From CBDDLD01 sp965250025 (GTDB lineage Bacteria > Bacteroidota > Bacteroidia > Flavobacteriales > Flavobacteriaceae), in contig OZ252283.1 in assembly GCA_965250025.1 (NCBI GenBank), positions 558,001-622,000 on the forward strand: a DNA stretch of 64,000 nucleotides. The letters run 5' to 3'. Below, piece after piece: positions 43,585 to 53,224 of the stretch (position 1 is its first letter; every line of letters starts with the position of its first letter). The position numbers were made by a program, and so were the translations under genes. Under the pieces are notes generated by a model. That model worked only from the letters and a program-made list of their open reading frames with translations. It searched no databases and had not been told where the DNA came from.

Positions 43585-45645
43585 TTAAGCAGAAGGCGCC
43601 GCTTTTGGTAATTCTACATAGAATTTACTACCAACATTCTCTGTGCTCTCTACCCAAATTTTACCTTCATTGAGTTCTACTAGGTCTTTACAGATGCTTA
43701 ATCCCAATCCGGTACCTTTCTCGTTTTTGGTACCTATAGTGGTAAAGGTATTATTCGTTTTGAAGAGTTTATCCAGATTTTCTCTGGAGATACCTACACC
43801 CGTATCTTCAACACATATTAAAGATTTACCGTTGTGATCCTGATTAGAAACTGTGATGACATCACCAATTCGGCTAAACTTAACGGCATTGGTAATAAGG
43901 TTTTGTATGACGATCTCAACCATACTTTTGTCAGCATACACAAAATCGCGTTGTGATTCATCAATCATAACAATACGTTTATCATCTACCTTTTGTTCTA
44001 CTAAAGCTATTTTACTATGAAAAACATCTTGAATATTGAAGAGTTCAGGCTTAGGCTCTAAGTTTTGCATTTGAGATTTGGACCAGTTCAATAAATTGAA
44101 AAGCAGCGAAGAAGCATTGTTAGCATTTTCACTCAGTTCGGGGATAAGGTCATTGAATTCTTCTTTAGAAATACTGTCTTCTTTAAGCAGGTCTAAAAAA
44201 GCTTTAATTGAGGATATGGAATCTTTAAGGTCATGAGATACTATAGAGAACAGTTTATCTTTTACCTGATTGACTTCTTCCAAATGATGTGTTTGCTCTA
44301 ATATGGCTTCATTCCTTAGACGTTCTTGCTCATTTTTTTCTTTCAACTCGGCAATTTTGACCTTAGAATTTCGTGAACTTAAAACATTAATTAATAATAA
44401 AGTAAGTGCTATGGCTAAACCTGCAATGAGCCCGTATATAAGAAAAGGTTTTGATTTTAATACACTATCCTGTTTTGAAGGATCGTCAGTGTTATTAACT
44501 GTATTAGTAGCTTCACCATGCCCAAGACTTTCAGTGAGATCTATTTCTTCAATATGCGTTGGAATTTTTGGCTGATCTACTTTTTCCAGATCTTCTTTAA
44601 GATCGTAATACTTATTCTGCCAAAAAAATGCATTCTGAAAATAACCTCTGGTCGAATCTAATGCTACATGAAGTTTATAATTTTCCAAAAGCTCAGTTTT
44701 GTTATCGATCTTCTGGGCAATATTATAAGCCTCGTCAAGTTGAATTTCGGCCAGCTTTACTTTGTTTTGTTGTAGGTTGAGCTTTCCGATAGCATTAAGC
44801 GATCTTAAGATGCCTTCATCATTTTTTTGTTTGCGATTATACTTTAAGCCATCTACCAGATACTCAGCAGCTTTTTCATAATCTTTAAACTGCAGGTATT
44901 CGCTACCAATTCTTGGTAAAATCTCACCACGTAATTCCTGATCGGTTTCAGGATTTAACAAATGGAGTACTTTCTCATAATATTCAATGGCTTTACGGTG
45001 TTCTTTTCGCATAGAGTATAGCAATGCAATATTTTTTGTAGACCGTTTTATACCAGTACTATCCTTTAGTTTTTCTCTAACGTCTAATGCTTTAACATTA
45101 AAATCTAAAGCCTTATCAATCTGATTGGTTTTAAAATAAGCTTCGGCCAAATTGTTATACGCTTTACTGAGCTCATCTCTTAAATTCAGTTCTTCAAAGA
45201 TATCGATAGCAGATAAGGAGTTTTGAAGACCAACCACATAATTACCCCGTTTGATTTCAATAAGCCCTATACTATTACTCACTTTTGCAATGCCTAAAGT
45301 GTCATTAATTTGCTGATAATACTTTCGGGATTTATTGTAATTATCTATAGCATTGTAATAATCATCTCTTTCAGAATAGATTAAGGCTTTGTAATAATTA
45401 CTTTCTGCTAAGCCTTTAATGTAATTAAGCTGTTTAGATAATTGAACGGTTTGGTTAATAAACAATAGTGCTTTCTTGTAATCTTGAGCATCGTAGAGTT
45501 CGCTAATAAGCATCAATGATGTATCCACTTTTGTGGAGTCCTGGTTTTGATACGCTAACTGTACGGTAAGACTATCTATCTTTTCATTTTGTGCAAACAT
45601 GAAAAGAGAGAGAATACAAGCAGCTAATGTTATTAACTGTTTCAT
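43585..45645 (-). CDS. TPR-domain sensor histidine kinase (HisKA type), orphan
   Basis: 686 residues. Signal peptide (MKQLITLAACILSLFMFAQ), about seven periplasmic TPRs to residue 360, a membrane helix near 397-418, a short coiled coil, then HisKA with phospho-acceptor His471 in FSIVSHDLKDSISSIK and a HATPase domain with NLITNAVKF (N box), VEDTGVGIS (G1) and GTGLGLSICKDLVE (G2). No response regulator gene is adjacent. It differs from the LytS-type kinase at 23927 in catalytic class but shares the TPR sensor design. Ligand unknown. Confidence 0.92.
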   Translation of the reverse strand: MKQLITLAACILSLFMFAQNEKIDSLTVQLAYQNQDSTKVDTSLMLISELYDAQDYKKALLFINQTVQLSKQLNYIKGLAESNYYKALIYSERDDYYNAIDNYNKSRKYYQQINDTLGIAKVSNSIGLIEIKRGNYVVGLQNSLSAIDIFEELNLRDELSKAYNNLAEAYFKTNQIDKALDFNVKALDVREKLKDSTGIKRSTKNIALLYSMRKEHRKAIEYYEKVLHLLNPETDQELRGEILPRIGSEYLQFKDYEKAAEYLVDGLKYNRKQKNDEGILRSLNAIGKLNLQQNKVKLAEIQLDEAYNIAQKIDNKTELLENYKLHVALDSTRGYFQNAFFWQNKYYDLKEDLEKVDQPKIPTHIEEIDLTESLGHGEATNTVNNTDDPSKQDSVLKSKPFLIYGLIAGLAIALTLLLINVLSSRNSKVKIAELKEKNEQERLRNEAILEQTHHLEEVNQVKDKLFSIVSHDLKDSISSIKAFLDLLKEDSISKEEFNDLIPELSENANNASSLLFNLLNWSKSQMQNLEPKPELFNIQDVFHSKIALVEQKVDDKRIVMIDESQRDFVYADKSMVEIVIQNLITNAVKFSRIGDVITVSNQDHNGKSLICVEDTGVGISRENLDKLFKTNNTFTTIGTKNEKGTGLGLSICKDLVELNEGKIWVESTENVGSKFYVELPKAAPSA

Positions 45646-45972
45646 CTCAGTTTAGCGTTAAAACGAATTGTAATGTTGTGGTGATTCTGAATTGCTGTGA
45701 GGGAAAGCATTAAGTTCACACAAAACAATAACAACGTGGTTAATGTTCGATTATTAAGCCTCATTAACGTTTTGGGACATTGATTAATAGCTAATCAAAA
45801 ATGGCTAAATGCTCCTGAAAATGCTAATTTATAGGATTTACTACCAATAAATTAGATAAAATGATGGATGAAATTCACAAAAAAAATGATGTATCGATTA
45901 ACGGTAAAAATCATAGAAAAACTACACGTTTATCGATAAACGGCATTTTTATTGTATTTGTCTGATTAACAG
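45646..45972. other. 327-bp non-coding region with palindrome and direct repeats
   Basis: Lies between the kinase start and the galactanase stop, both minus strand. No gene is evident. TATCGATTAACGG (45892-45904) and TATCGATAAACGG (45931-45943) are near-identical direct repeats 39 bp apart, and CGTTTATCGATAAACG (45927-45942) is a perfect 16-bp palindrome. On the minus strand the palindrome can fold as a 6-bp stem with a TCGA loop followed by TGTAGTTTTTC, a weak terminator for the galactanase gene. The rest (45646-45890) shows nothing I can name. Confidence 0.6.
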
Positions 45973-47106
45973 CTAGTTGTTTTTAAAGGTGTTTAAAGCT
46001 GGTAATGCTTTAAAATCAAAGTCAAATAAACATTGATTTTCCCAGGAAGAACCCTGTGTTGAGGTAGCCTCATTACCCGGAAAAGCCACCCAGTCGGGTG
46101 CCCAATAGCAAAACCCTAAACCTTTATTGTTTGGAATATTTTTTAGAGTCGTTACTAACCATTCCAAGTATGCTTTTTGACCTTCAGGAGTAGGTGGGAA
46201 TTCTGTTAATGTTTGACTCGAATCTCCTATAAAATTGGTAAGATTATCATTCCATGTTAAAGTAAATGGGTATGCGACTTCTGTCATTAAAATATCTTGA
46301 TCAAAAGTCAATGCCAATTCGTTAAGCTTTGACCTTACTTCATTCAAATTCTTAGTATGGAATTGCGGATAGTAAGAAAGACCAATAATATCAAAATTAA
46401 CCTCATAGGGAATCAGTTCTTCAAAGAAGAATTTAGCATTGCTGAGGTTGCTCACGTGCAGCATAATCTTTATTTCGTTAGTGTCATCTACAGATTTTAC
46501 AGCTCTCACGGCCTCTTTAACGAGAGCGGCGTAGTTACTCCAATTGTTATCAAAATCGCCCCAGACTCTACCGTAGTTCCATAAAAATCCACTATCGGTC
46601 TCGTTGCCAATTTGTACGATATTTGGTAAGGTATTTTGAGCTTTAAGCTGTTGCAAAACATCAAGTGTGTAGTCGTATATGGCAGTTTTAAGGTCTTGGA
46701 GACTTAGATTTTGCCATGCGGCCGGAGGTGTTTGATTGGCAGGGTCTGCCCAATAGTCCGAATAATGAAAGTCAAGTAAAAAATCAAACCCTTTGGCTGT
46801 TAAACGTTGCGCATAAGTTTTAACATCTTCGATGCCATTTTCACCATTCTGTGATGTGTGCCACAACCTAAGCCTAACCAAATTGACGCCATTATTCTTT
46901 ACAAGATCTAGTAAATTAACACCATTTCCATTGCTATCCTTGTAGTCAATGTTGTAATCTTGTAATTCGCTTTGAAAAGAAAGGTCCATGCCTTTGTAAA
47001 ACGAGCGTTCAGTGCCATTACCGGAGTCGGTATCATCCGAAGAATTACATGACCATAGTGCCAATATTAATCCTAATCTTAAAAATGAGAATACCCTATA
47101 CTTCAA
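45973..47106 (-). CDS. GH53 arabinogalactan endo-beta-1,4-galactanase, lipoprotein
   Basis: 377 residues. Lipoprotein signal with lipobox LWSC (Cys20) followed by NSSDDTDSG, a surface-export-like acidic stretch. The GH53 TIM barrel is clear: FYKGMDLSFQSELQ, NLVRLRLWHTSQNGENGI, FHYSDYWADPANQTPPAAW, the acid/base Glu in NIVQIGNETDSGFLW, and the nucleophile Glu in ILMTEVAYPFT. It should cut beta-1,4-galactan of pectin-type or algal polysaccharide at the cell surface. The only usable start is TTG, 3 nt after the VOC stop. No SusC/SusD neighbours. Confidence 0.9.
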   Translation of the reverse strand: MKYRVFSFLRLGLILALWSCNSSDDTDSGNGTERSFYKGMDLSFQSELQDYNIDYKDSNGNGVNLLDLVKNNGVNLVRLRLWHTSQNGENGIEDVKTYAQRLTAKGFDFLLDFHYSDYWADPANQTPPAAWQNLSLQDLKTAIYDYTLDVLQQLKAQNTLPNIVQIGNETDSGFLWNYGRVWGDFDNNWSNYAALVKEAVRAVKSVDDTNEIKIMLHVSNLSNAKFFFEELIPYEVNFDIIGLSYYPQFHTKNLNEVRSKLNELALTFDQDILMTEVAYPFTLTWNDNLTNFIGDSSQTLTEFPPTPEGQKAYLEWLVTTLKNIPNNKGLGFCYWAPDWVAFPGNEATSTQGSSWENQCLFDFDFKALPALNTFKNN

Positions 47107-47109
47107 AAC

Positions 47110-47472
47110 TTATAATGCTTGTCCAAATTTAATCATATTTCCATCATTGTCAAGAATAGCAAATTCGCGCATTCCCCAGGGTTTGTCTTCGAGTGAACCG
47201 TTGGGATGGATAACTCCAAATGGTTTCAGTTCTTCAAAAAGTGTATCGATATGTTCAACATCGACATAGCAGCTGGTGTTTTCCGGATGAATTTTGTCGT
47301 TACATTTCCAAAAGTGTACAACAAACTTATCGCGGGCTATCACAGCATAGTTGTCATCTAAATACCCTACACGATTGAAACCCAGTTTGTTTTTGTAAAA
47401 ATCTACTGTGGCTTTGATGTTTAAAGATGCCAAAACGGGAATACCTCTCATTAAGTGTTCTTGTCGTTCCAT
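47110..47472 (-). CDS. VOC-superfamily protein, bleomycin-resistance-like
   Basis: 120 residues. Fold signatures are IPVLASLNIKATVDFYKNKL, GFNRVGYLDDNYAVIARDKF, and the second module TSCYVDVEHIDTLFEELKPF with DNDGNMIKFGQAL. It resembles small dimeric bleomycin-resistance-like proteins; a resistance role is not shown. The galactanase frame begins just 3 nt after its stop, implying coupled translation of two unrelated products. Confidence 0.82.
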   Translation of the reverse strand: MERQEHLMRGIPVLASLNIKATVDFYKNKLGFNRVGYLDDNYAVIARDKFVVHFWKCNDKIHPENTSCYVDVEHIDTLFEELKPFGVIHPNGSLEDKPWGMREFAILDNDGNMIKFGQAL

Positions 47473-47547
47473 TTTTTGATTGATTTATGACCAATTAAAG
47501 GTAACAAATTAAGCAAATACAAAATCTTAATAAAACAATAAAACTGC

Positions 47548-47555
47548 TATCTTTG
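47548..47555 (+). promoter_or_regulatory. Candidate -7 element for argS
   Basis: TATCTTTG is a full match to TAnnTTTG and lies 42 nt before the argS ATG. The -33 position reads TCTT and not TTTG, so the promoter is a partial match. Confidence 0.45.
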
Positions 47556-47597
47556 CAGGCGTTTATAAAGCTATTGTTACAGTAAAGTAAAACCATA

Positions 47598-49373
47598 ATG
47601 AATCTTCAAAAGACTATAGAATTAGAAGCAAAAACAGCAATGAAATCATTGTTTGGAGCAGAGTTGGAATCGGTAGAATTTCAGGCGACCCGTAAAGAGT
47701 TTGCTGGAGATATTACTATAGTCGTATTTCCAATGTTGCGTGTGGTTAAGGGTAATCCTGTGGTCATTGGAGAACAACTTGGAGCATATCTAACAGATCA
47801 TGTTAATGAAGTAAAAGCATTTAATGTGGTAAAAGGATTTTTGAATCTGGAGATAGAGGATGCATATTACCTTAAAGTGTTTAACAGTATAAGAACAAAT
47901 GCTACTTATGGGTTTTCTGATACTATTTCAGATAACGCGGTTATGGTAGAGTATTCGTCTCCCAATACTAATAAGCCCCTACATTTAGGTCATGTTAGAA
48001 ATGTACTGCTAGGTTATAGTGTTGCAGAGATCTTGAAAGCATCAGGGAAGAAGGTGTATAAAACTCAGGTCATCAACGACCGTGGGATTCATATTTGTAA
48101 AAGCATGCTGGCATGGCAACGTTATGGCAATGGAGAAACGCCTGAGTCTACCGGACAAAAAGGCGACAAACTGGTAGGGAATTACTATGTGAAGTTTGAT
48201 AAAGCGTATAAAAAAGAAATTGAACAACTAATAGCAGAAGGCCAATCTGATGAAGATGCTAAAAAAAATGCACCAATATTATTAGAAGCTCAAGACATGT
48301 TGCGTCGATGGGAAGCAGGTGATGAAGAAGTTGTAGCACTTTGGAAGATGATGAACGGTTGGGTATACGATGGTTTTGAAGTAACTTATAAAGCTATTGG
48401 CGTTGATTTTGATACCTATTATTACGAAAGTGATACTTATATATTGGGGAAAGAGTTTATTGCCGAAGGCCTAAAAACCGGAGTGTTCCATGAGAAAGAA
48501 GATGGCTCCGTATGGTGTGATCTTACTGAAGATGGTTTGGATGAAAAGCTGGTTCTTAGAGCTGATGGCACGGCAGTTTATATGACTCAGGATATTGGTA
48601 CGGCCATACAGCGTATTAAGGATTATCCAGATGTTGACGGTATGGTCTACACGGTAGGTAATGAACAGGACTATCATTTTAAAGTATTGTTTTTGATTCT
48701 TAAGAAACTGGGCTTTGAATGGGCAGAAAACCTGTACCATTTAAGCTATGGTATGGTAGATTTACCAAGTGGAAAAATGAAGAGTAGAGAAGGAACTGTA
48801 GTCGACGCTGATGACCTTATTGTTGAAATGGCGAATACCGCAGAAGATATTTCAAAGGAAAAAGGTAAACTTGAGGGATATAGTGATCAAGAGAAAAAGC
48901 AAATTTTTAAAATAATAGGTCTAGGTGCTTTAAAGTATCAGATTTTAAAAGTAGATCCTAAAAAACGTATTTTATTTGACCCTGAAGAATCTATAGATTT
49001 TAATGGGGATTCTGGTCCTTTTGTTCAAATGGTTTATGTTAGAACTCAAGCTATTTTAAGGAAATCGAGCTTTGATTTTAAACAAAATATTACTGAAGTT
49101 TCTATATTGAAAAAAGAGAAAGAGTTAATAAAGCTTATACAGCAATTTCCTTATATTATTGCTAGTGCTGCAGAACAATATAATCCTTCTTTATTAATTA
49201 ACTATAGTTATACTTTAGCAAAAGAATATAGCTCTTACTATCAAGTTATTCCTATTCTTGGAGCAGAGGATGAAGTAGAAAAAGCCTTTAGAGTACAACT
49301 TTCTGAAACTGTTGGTCTGACCATAAAAAATGCGTTTCGTGTTTTGGGAATAGATGTTCCTGAACGTATGTAG
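47598..49373 (+). CDS. argS: Arginine--tRNA ligase
   Basis: 591 residues. Class I synthetase: N-terminal Arg-S additional domain, HIGH-like motif YSSPNTNKPLHLGHVRN, the KMSK-like segment PSGKMKSREGTVVDADDL and a C-terminal DALR anticodon-binding domain (FVQMVYVRTQAILRKSSFDF onwards). It charges tRNA-Arg. The last 100 codons look more A/T-rich than the rest but the frame is unbroken. Its stop is 4 nt from that of the convergent YfiT/DinB gene. Confidence 0.97.
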   Translation: MNLQKTIELEAKTAMKSLFGAELESVEFQATRKEFAGDITIVVFPMLRVVKGNPVVIGEQLGAYLTDHVNEVKAFNVVKGFLNLEIEDAYYLKVFNSIRTNATYGFSDTISDNAVMVEYSSPNTNKPLHLGHVRNVLLGYSVAEILKASGKKVYKTQVINDRGIHICKSMLAWQRYGNGETPESTGQKGDKLVGNYYVKFDKAYKKEIEQLIAEGQSDEDAKKNAPILLEAQDMLRRWEAGDEEVVALWKMMNGWVYDGFEVTYKAIGVDFDTYYYESDTYILGKEFIAEGLKTGVFHEKEDGSVWCDLTEDGLDEKLVLRADGTAVYMTQDIGTAIQRIKDYPDVDGMVYTVGNEQDYHFKVLFLILKKLGFEWAENLYHLSYGMVDLPSGKMKSREGTVVDADDLIVEMANTAEDISKEKGKLEGYSDQEKKQIFKIIGLGALKYQILKVDPKKRILFDPEESIDFNGDSGPFVQMVYVRTQAILRKSSFDFKQNITEVSILKKEKELIKLIQQFPYIIASAAEQYNPSLLINYSYTLAKEYSSYYQVIPILGAEDEVEKAFRVQLSETVGLTIKNAFRVLGIDVPERM

Positions 49374-49377
49374 TCGT

Positions 49378-49920
49378 TTAGAATTTACCTTTGTATTGCA
49401 ATGCTTGTTGGATATGGGCGAAGTGGTGATTGCTATGCCATGCATAAACACCTATGGTTTCCTCAACAGAAAACCGTTTGCCATGTTCTGGATGGACGAA
49501 TTCTCTCTGTAGATCTTCCTTACTAAAATGACGCATTAAGAGGCCTAACTTTGCGTGTACACCATCAAGTATAGCGAGTGCATGATTTATGTCGCTATTG
49601 TAGTCTACGAGCTCGGCCCAGCGGTCTTCGTAATAAGGTCTTATGGTTGGCGTATCTTCAGTAATAGCCAGTTTAAAGCGTATGATACTGTTCATATGAC
49701 TGTCAGCGCAGTGATGTACCACTTGTTTAATGGTCCATCCCTCGGGGCGATAATTGTAATTCAGCGCCTTTTCATCTAGTGTGTGTACAAGAGTTTTTAA
49801 AGATTTAGGAAAGTCTTCAATAGTAGAGATCCATGTTTCTCTTTGTGTTTTAGTAATAGTGTTGGGCTTTGTAAACGTTCCAATAGGATATCGAAGTTGG
49901 TATAGTTCTGAATTTGTCAT
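49378..49920 (-). CDS. YfiT/DinB-family putative metal-dependent transferase
   Basis: 180 residues. The three-histidine metal site of the DinB/YfiT four-helix bundle is visible: first His in KQVVHHCADSHMNS, and the later pair in VYAWHSNHHFAHIQQAL. Sequence LRYPIGTFTKPNTITKTQRE is the usual YfiT start. Relatives include bacillithiol S-transferases; the thiol used here is unknown. Divergence from any operon: it lies 49 bp from the TonB receptor stop on the same strand. Confidence 0.83.
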   Translation of the reverse strand: MTNSELYQLRYPIGTFTKPNTITKTQRETWISTIEDFPKSLKTLVHTLDEKALNYNYRPEGWTIKQVVHHCADSHMNSIIRFKLAITEDTPTIRPYYEDRWAELVDYNSDINHALAILDGVHAKLGLLMRHFSKEDLQREFVHPEHGKRFSVEETIGVYAWHSNHHFAHIQQALQYKGKF

Positions 49921-49969
49921 ATGGATTATGAGTCGATATTAAATCTAAAGTTATAGCTTTAATTCTAAT

Positions 49970-52282
49970 TTAGAAATTAACTCTAAAGCTTAAATTAGGG
50001 GTAAACTCTAAAGACTGGTTGTCTACCTGAATAATAGTATCATTGGCGTCTTGTGTGTAAAAGCGATTGATAATGTTCTTTTTATTAAAGATATTCCAGA
50101 TCGATGCGCCTACTTCGGCTTTAATCTTTTTGCTGAGGTTGAACTTGTATATGGCAGAGATGTCTGCTCTGATATAATCATCGAGCCGTTTATTGTTGGG
50201 CGAGTCGTATTCTATTTGATTGTTGGTAGTATCTTGGTTTTCAGAGGGTGTGGTGTAAGGTCTTCCGGAATGCCAATTGATGCCAATACCAATTTTAAGT
50301 TTATCAATTGCATAAGTACTGGCAAATGTAGCTGTATGAGTGATGTCTATATTGTTTGGAAAGGTAATGCCGTCATTAATAACCTTGAAAGTGTAATCGT
50401 TATTACTATATGAGTAGCTTAGCCAGGTGCTGAACTGTTTGAATTGTTTATTGACTAACAGGTCAATGCCTTTAACGTTATACTTTCCTGTATCTTCGAT
50501 AAACTGGAATTGATTTTGAAAACCCTGACTTCGGGCCGTTATGCCTTCAACATTTTTGGTGTAAGCTTCAGCATTAATCAACCACCCGCGATTACTGTAA
50601 TTAATTCCCAATGAAAATTGTTGACTCTTAATAATAGGAATAGATTCGTCATTAGAAAGTTGCCAGCGTCGTTTTTCGATTCCAAAAAAGTCTTGTTGTA
50701 AATCGATAATCTGGGCTATAGTTTGATTTTTAACTTCTGCTAAAAGCTCCAGTCTAAAATGATCTAGAAATTTTTGACTAAAGGCTAATCGAGGTTCTGT
50801 GAGTATCTCACCAAATTTTTCGATATAATTTGCTCTCAACCCTATTCTCGTATATGTGTTTTTAGATAAAGATGTAAACTCGGCCTCGCCATAAAGTACA
50901 TGCGTTCTTATGATTTCTTTTACCAGACTTCTAAATACAGGATTGACAACATCTTCAAGATTGGTTACGCCTACTTCATTAAATTGATAGCCTGTATTGA
51001 GGTTTAAATTTTTATCCAAACGTTTATTGAGGTCTAGTCGTACACCTATATCTTCTACTTTGTTTTCTTGCGTGAGTTGTTGACCGCTGGTTACATTATT
51101 ATTTACAGCATTGATATCATAATTTGAAAAGGAAACCTGAGCAGAAGTGATCAGATTGTTTCCCCAGTCTTTGGTATAAACAATGCTCGTAGCTAAACTC
51201 ATTTGGTCTAATTCATTGGAGTTTCGTTCCAGGGTGTCAGCGTTATTGATGAACTCCTGATCGTAATTAAGGCTGTTAAAAATATTTATAAAGTTAACTC
51301 TGAGTTTTGAGGTGCTATTGATATCGTATAAGAATTTAGCATTGAGATCGTAAAAATAAAAACGTTCGTCTTGAGAACGAATGGTATTTGAATTACTGAG
51401 GTTAAGTTCAGTTTCTCTGAAGATACGCTCAAAATAAGCATCATAGGTAGGCGATAAAAGCACATCGGTATAGGAGCGCCTGGCAGACAACTGTAGTTCT
51501 GTATTTTTTGAGGTGGGGATTTTTGCAAATCCATCCACACTAATAAGGTTTGCACCAGCTCCTGCCTTGAATTGATTATCAATATCATCAGAATTTGTAA
51601 TGCTTATAATGCTAGAAATACCATCGCCATACTTTACTTTGGTGCCATTCTTTGAGATGTCTATTTGCTTTGATAAGTAGGGGTTAAACGCTGAGATCAA
51701 ACCAAAGAAGTGTCCGGATTGATACATCTTTATGCCTTCAAAAAGTATGAGATTCTGATCGTTGGTACTTCCTCTGATATTAATATTGGAGATGCGTTCG
51801 TCAGCACTTAATATGCCAGGTAATGCTTGAATGGCCTGTAACACATCGGGTTCTATAAGACCAGGGAGAATATCAAATTTCTCGGGAGTCAAGCTGATAT
51901 TACCATCAACAGATTTAGATAACCCTTTGGTTAGGTAGTTCTCTACAATAACCTCATCAAGCTTTTGTAGTACCAATTCCTGTTCATTGTCAGCATTAGT
52001 CTTCAGCTCTATAGCTATAAAACGATCGCTAAGTGTATTAAAAAAAAGCCCTGTTTGTTGTTCCAAATACAGAATAGTATTATCTAAAGAAAGCTCTGAT
52101 TTTGGAGGGATTAGAGTGATATGCTTAACGGTTTTATCCGCAAAAGAAAATTTTACACTAAATCTGGTTTCTATTTGTTGTAAAACATCGGTTAAAGCTA
52201 CCTTATCCTCCTTTTGACTAAAGGACGAAATTGATAAGAAGAATAATATAATTATAAGTAATCTTCGGCCTAATTTACTCAC
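49970..52282 (-). CDS. STN-domain TonB-dependent receptor (transducer type)
   Basis: 770 residues. Signal peptide to about residue 22 (SISSFSQ), an STN domain (residues 25-90, LTDVLQQIETRFSVKFSFAD), plug domain with LPGLIEPDVLQAIQALPGIL and NINIRGSTNDQNLILFEGI, and a 22-strand barrel ending FRVNF. The STN domain lets ligand binding be signalled to FecR and the ECF sigma factor encoded upstream. Start is GTG, overlapping the FecR stop by 8 nt. No SusD-like partner follows. Ligand unknown (iron complex, vitamin or glycan). Confidence 0.9.
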   Translation of the reverse strand: MSKLGRRLLIIILFFLSISSFSQKEDKVALTDVLQQIETRFSVKFSFADKTVKHITLIPPKSELSLDNTILYLEQQTGLFFNTLSDRFIAIELKTNADNEQELVLQKLDEVIVENYLTKGLSKSVDGNISLTPEKFDILPGLIEPDVLQAIQALPGILSADERISNINIRGSTNDQNLILFEGIKMYQSGHFFGLISAFNPYLSKQIDISKNGTKVKYGDGISSIISITNSDDIDNQFKAGAGANLISVDGFAKIPTSKNTELQLSARRSYTDVLLSPTYDAYFERIFRETELNLSNSNTIRSQDERFYFYDLNAKFLYDINSTSKLRVNFINIFNSLNYDQEFINNADTLERNSNELDQMSLATSIVYTKDWGNNLITSAQVSFSNYDINAVNNNVTSGQQLTQENKVEDIGVRLDLNKRLDKNLNLNTGYQFNEVGVTNLEDVVNPVFRSLVKEIIRTHVLYGEAEFTSLSKNTYTRIGLRANYIEKFGEILTEPRLAFSQKFLDHFRLELLAEVKNQTIAQIIDLQQDFFGIEKRRWQLSNDESIPIIKSQQFSLGINYSNRGWLINAEAYTKNVEGITARSQGFQNQFQFIEDTGKYNVKGIDLLVNKQFKQFSTWLSYSYSNNDYTFKVINDGITFPNNIDITHTATFASTYAIDKLKIGIGINWHSGRPYTTPSENQDTTNNQIEYDSPNNKRLDDYIRADISAIYKFNLSKKIKAEVGASIWNIFNKKNIINRFYTQDANDTIIQVDNQSLEFTPNLSFRVNF

Positions 52283-53171
52283 TTTTAATGATGATCGAAC
52301 TACCAGTTTTATGATACGTTAAGTTTAGCGGTAAGGTAATGGATTTTAAAGCCAAATCCATATTTTCATGCGTAAAACTACCTGTAAAGAGTAGACTTGT
52401 ATCAATGCTTTTGGTATTAACTGCTATGTTAAATTGACGTTCAAATTCATTAAAAACATTTTTAATCGGTCTACTCTTAAAGGTACTTTCACTATTTAAC
52501 CAACTCGGTTCTATGGAGTTTTCTTTTTCATTAGTAATTATTTCCCCATTAATAACGACGTATTTATTACCTGGTTCTAATGTAGTGGTATTGTTATTAT
52601 ATTTAACTGCTACGAGACCTTCATAGCAGGTAACTTCAAAATAATTTAAGCGTTGCTTTACGTTGAACTGAGTTCCTAAAACACTGACAATACCATCTTC
52701 GGTATTCACATCAAATTTAGACCCTTTGGCAACTTTAAAAAAGGCTTCACCTTTTAAAAAGACTTCACGTACATTATCCCACTTGCTTTCATTGTAGCTT
52801 AGACTGGATGAAGCATTTAGATTTACAGAAGACGCATCGGGAAGCTCTATGACAACATGTTCAGCTGCAAGTGTTTCTATATTGGTGTCAGGATTAGAGG
52901 TAAAATAAAAGATACTGAAACCTATAAGCAATACAGCGGCTATTCTAATAAAAGGTTTTAACCAGCTTTTTGATTGTTTTTTATTGTGGTAAATAGTGTC
53001 TTTTAGAACCTGATAACTATCATCAATACTATATTCAGGGGCTTTAAAACTCCTGATTTGTTGTGATAATTGTATGAGTTGATCATGATCCTCTAAAGCC
53101 TCAAATGCTTTTTGTTCGGCTTCGTTAAGGTCATAATCTAACCATTTTCTTATGAGTTCTTCTCTTTCCAT
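52275..53171 (-). CDS. FecR-family anti-sigma regulator
   Basis: 298 residues from the ATG at 53171; a TTG lies two codons earlier. N-terminal cytoplasmic part (EREELIRKWLDYDLNEAEQK), membrane helix near residues 75-92 (IAAVLLIGFSIFYFTS), periplasmic FecR domain (VVIELPDASSVNLNASSSLS, VREVFLKGEAFFKVAKG), and a C-terminal DUF4974-type domain that meets the STN of the receptor. It relays receptor state to the sigma factor. Middle gene of sigma-FecR-receptor, overlapping the receptor start. Confidence 0.95.
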   Translation of the reverse strand: MEREELIRKWLDYDLNEAEQKAFEALEDHDQLIQLSQQIRSFKAPEYSIDDSYQVLKDTIYHNKKQSKSWLKPFIRIAAVLLIGFSIFYFTSNPDTNIETLAAEHVVIELPDASSVNLNASSSLSYNESKWDNVREVFLKGEAFFKVAKGSKFDVNTEDGIVSVLGTQFNVKQRLNYFEVTCYEGLVAVKYNNNTTTLEPGNKYVVINGEIITNEKENSIEPSWLNSESTFKSRPIKNVFNEFERQFNIAVNTKSIDTSLLFTGSFTHENMDLALKSITLPLNLTYHKTGSSIIIKSE

Positions 53172-53224
53172 GTTCAAAAACTTATCTATTAAACAATTGA
53201 ATCGTAAAAATTCCTACCCTTCAA

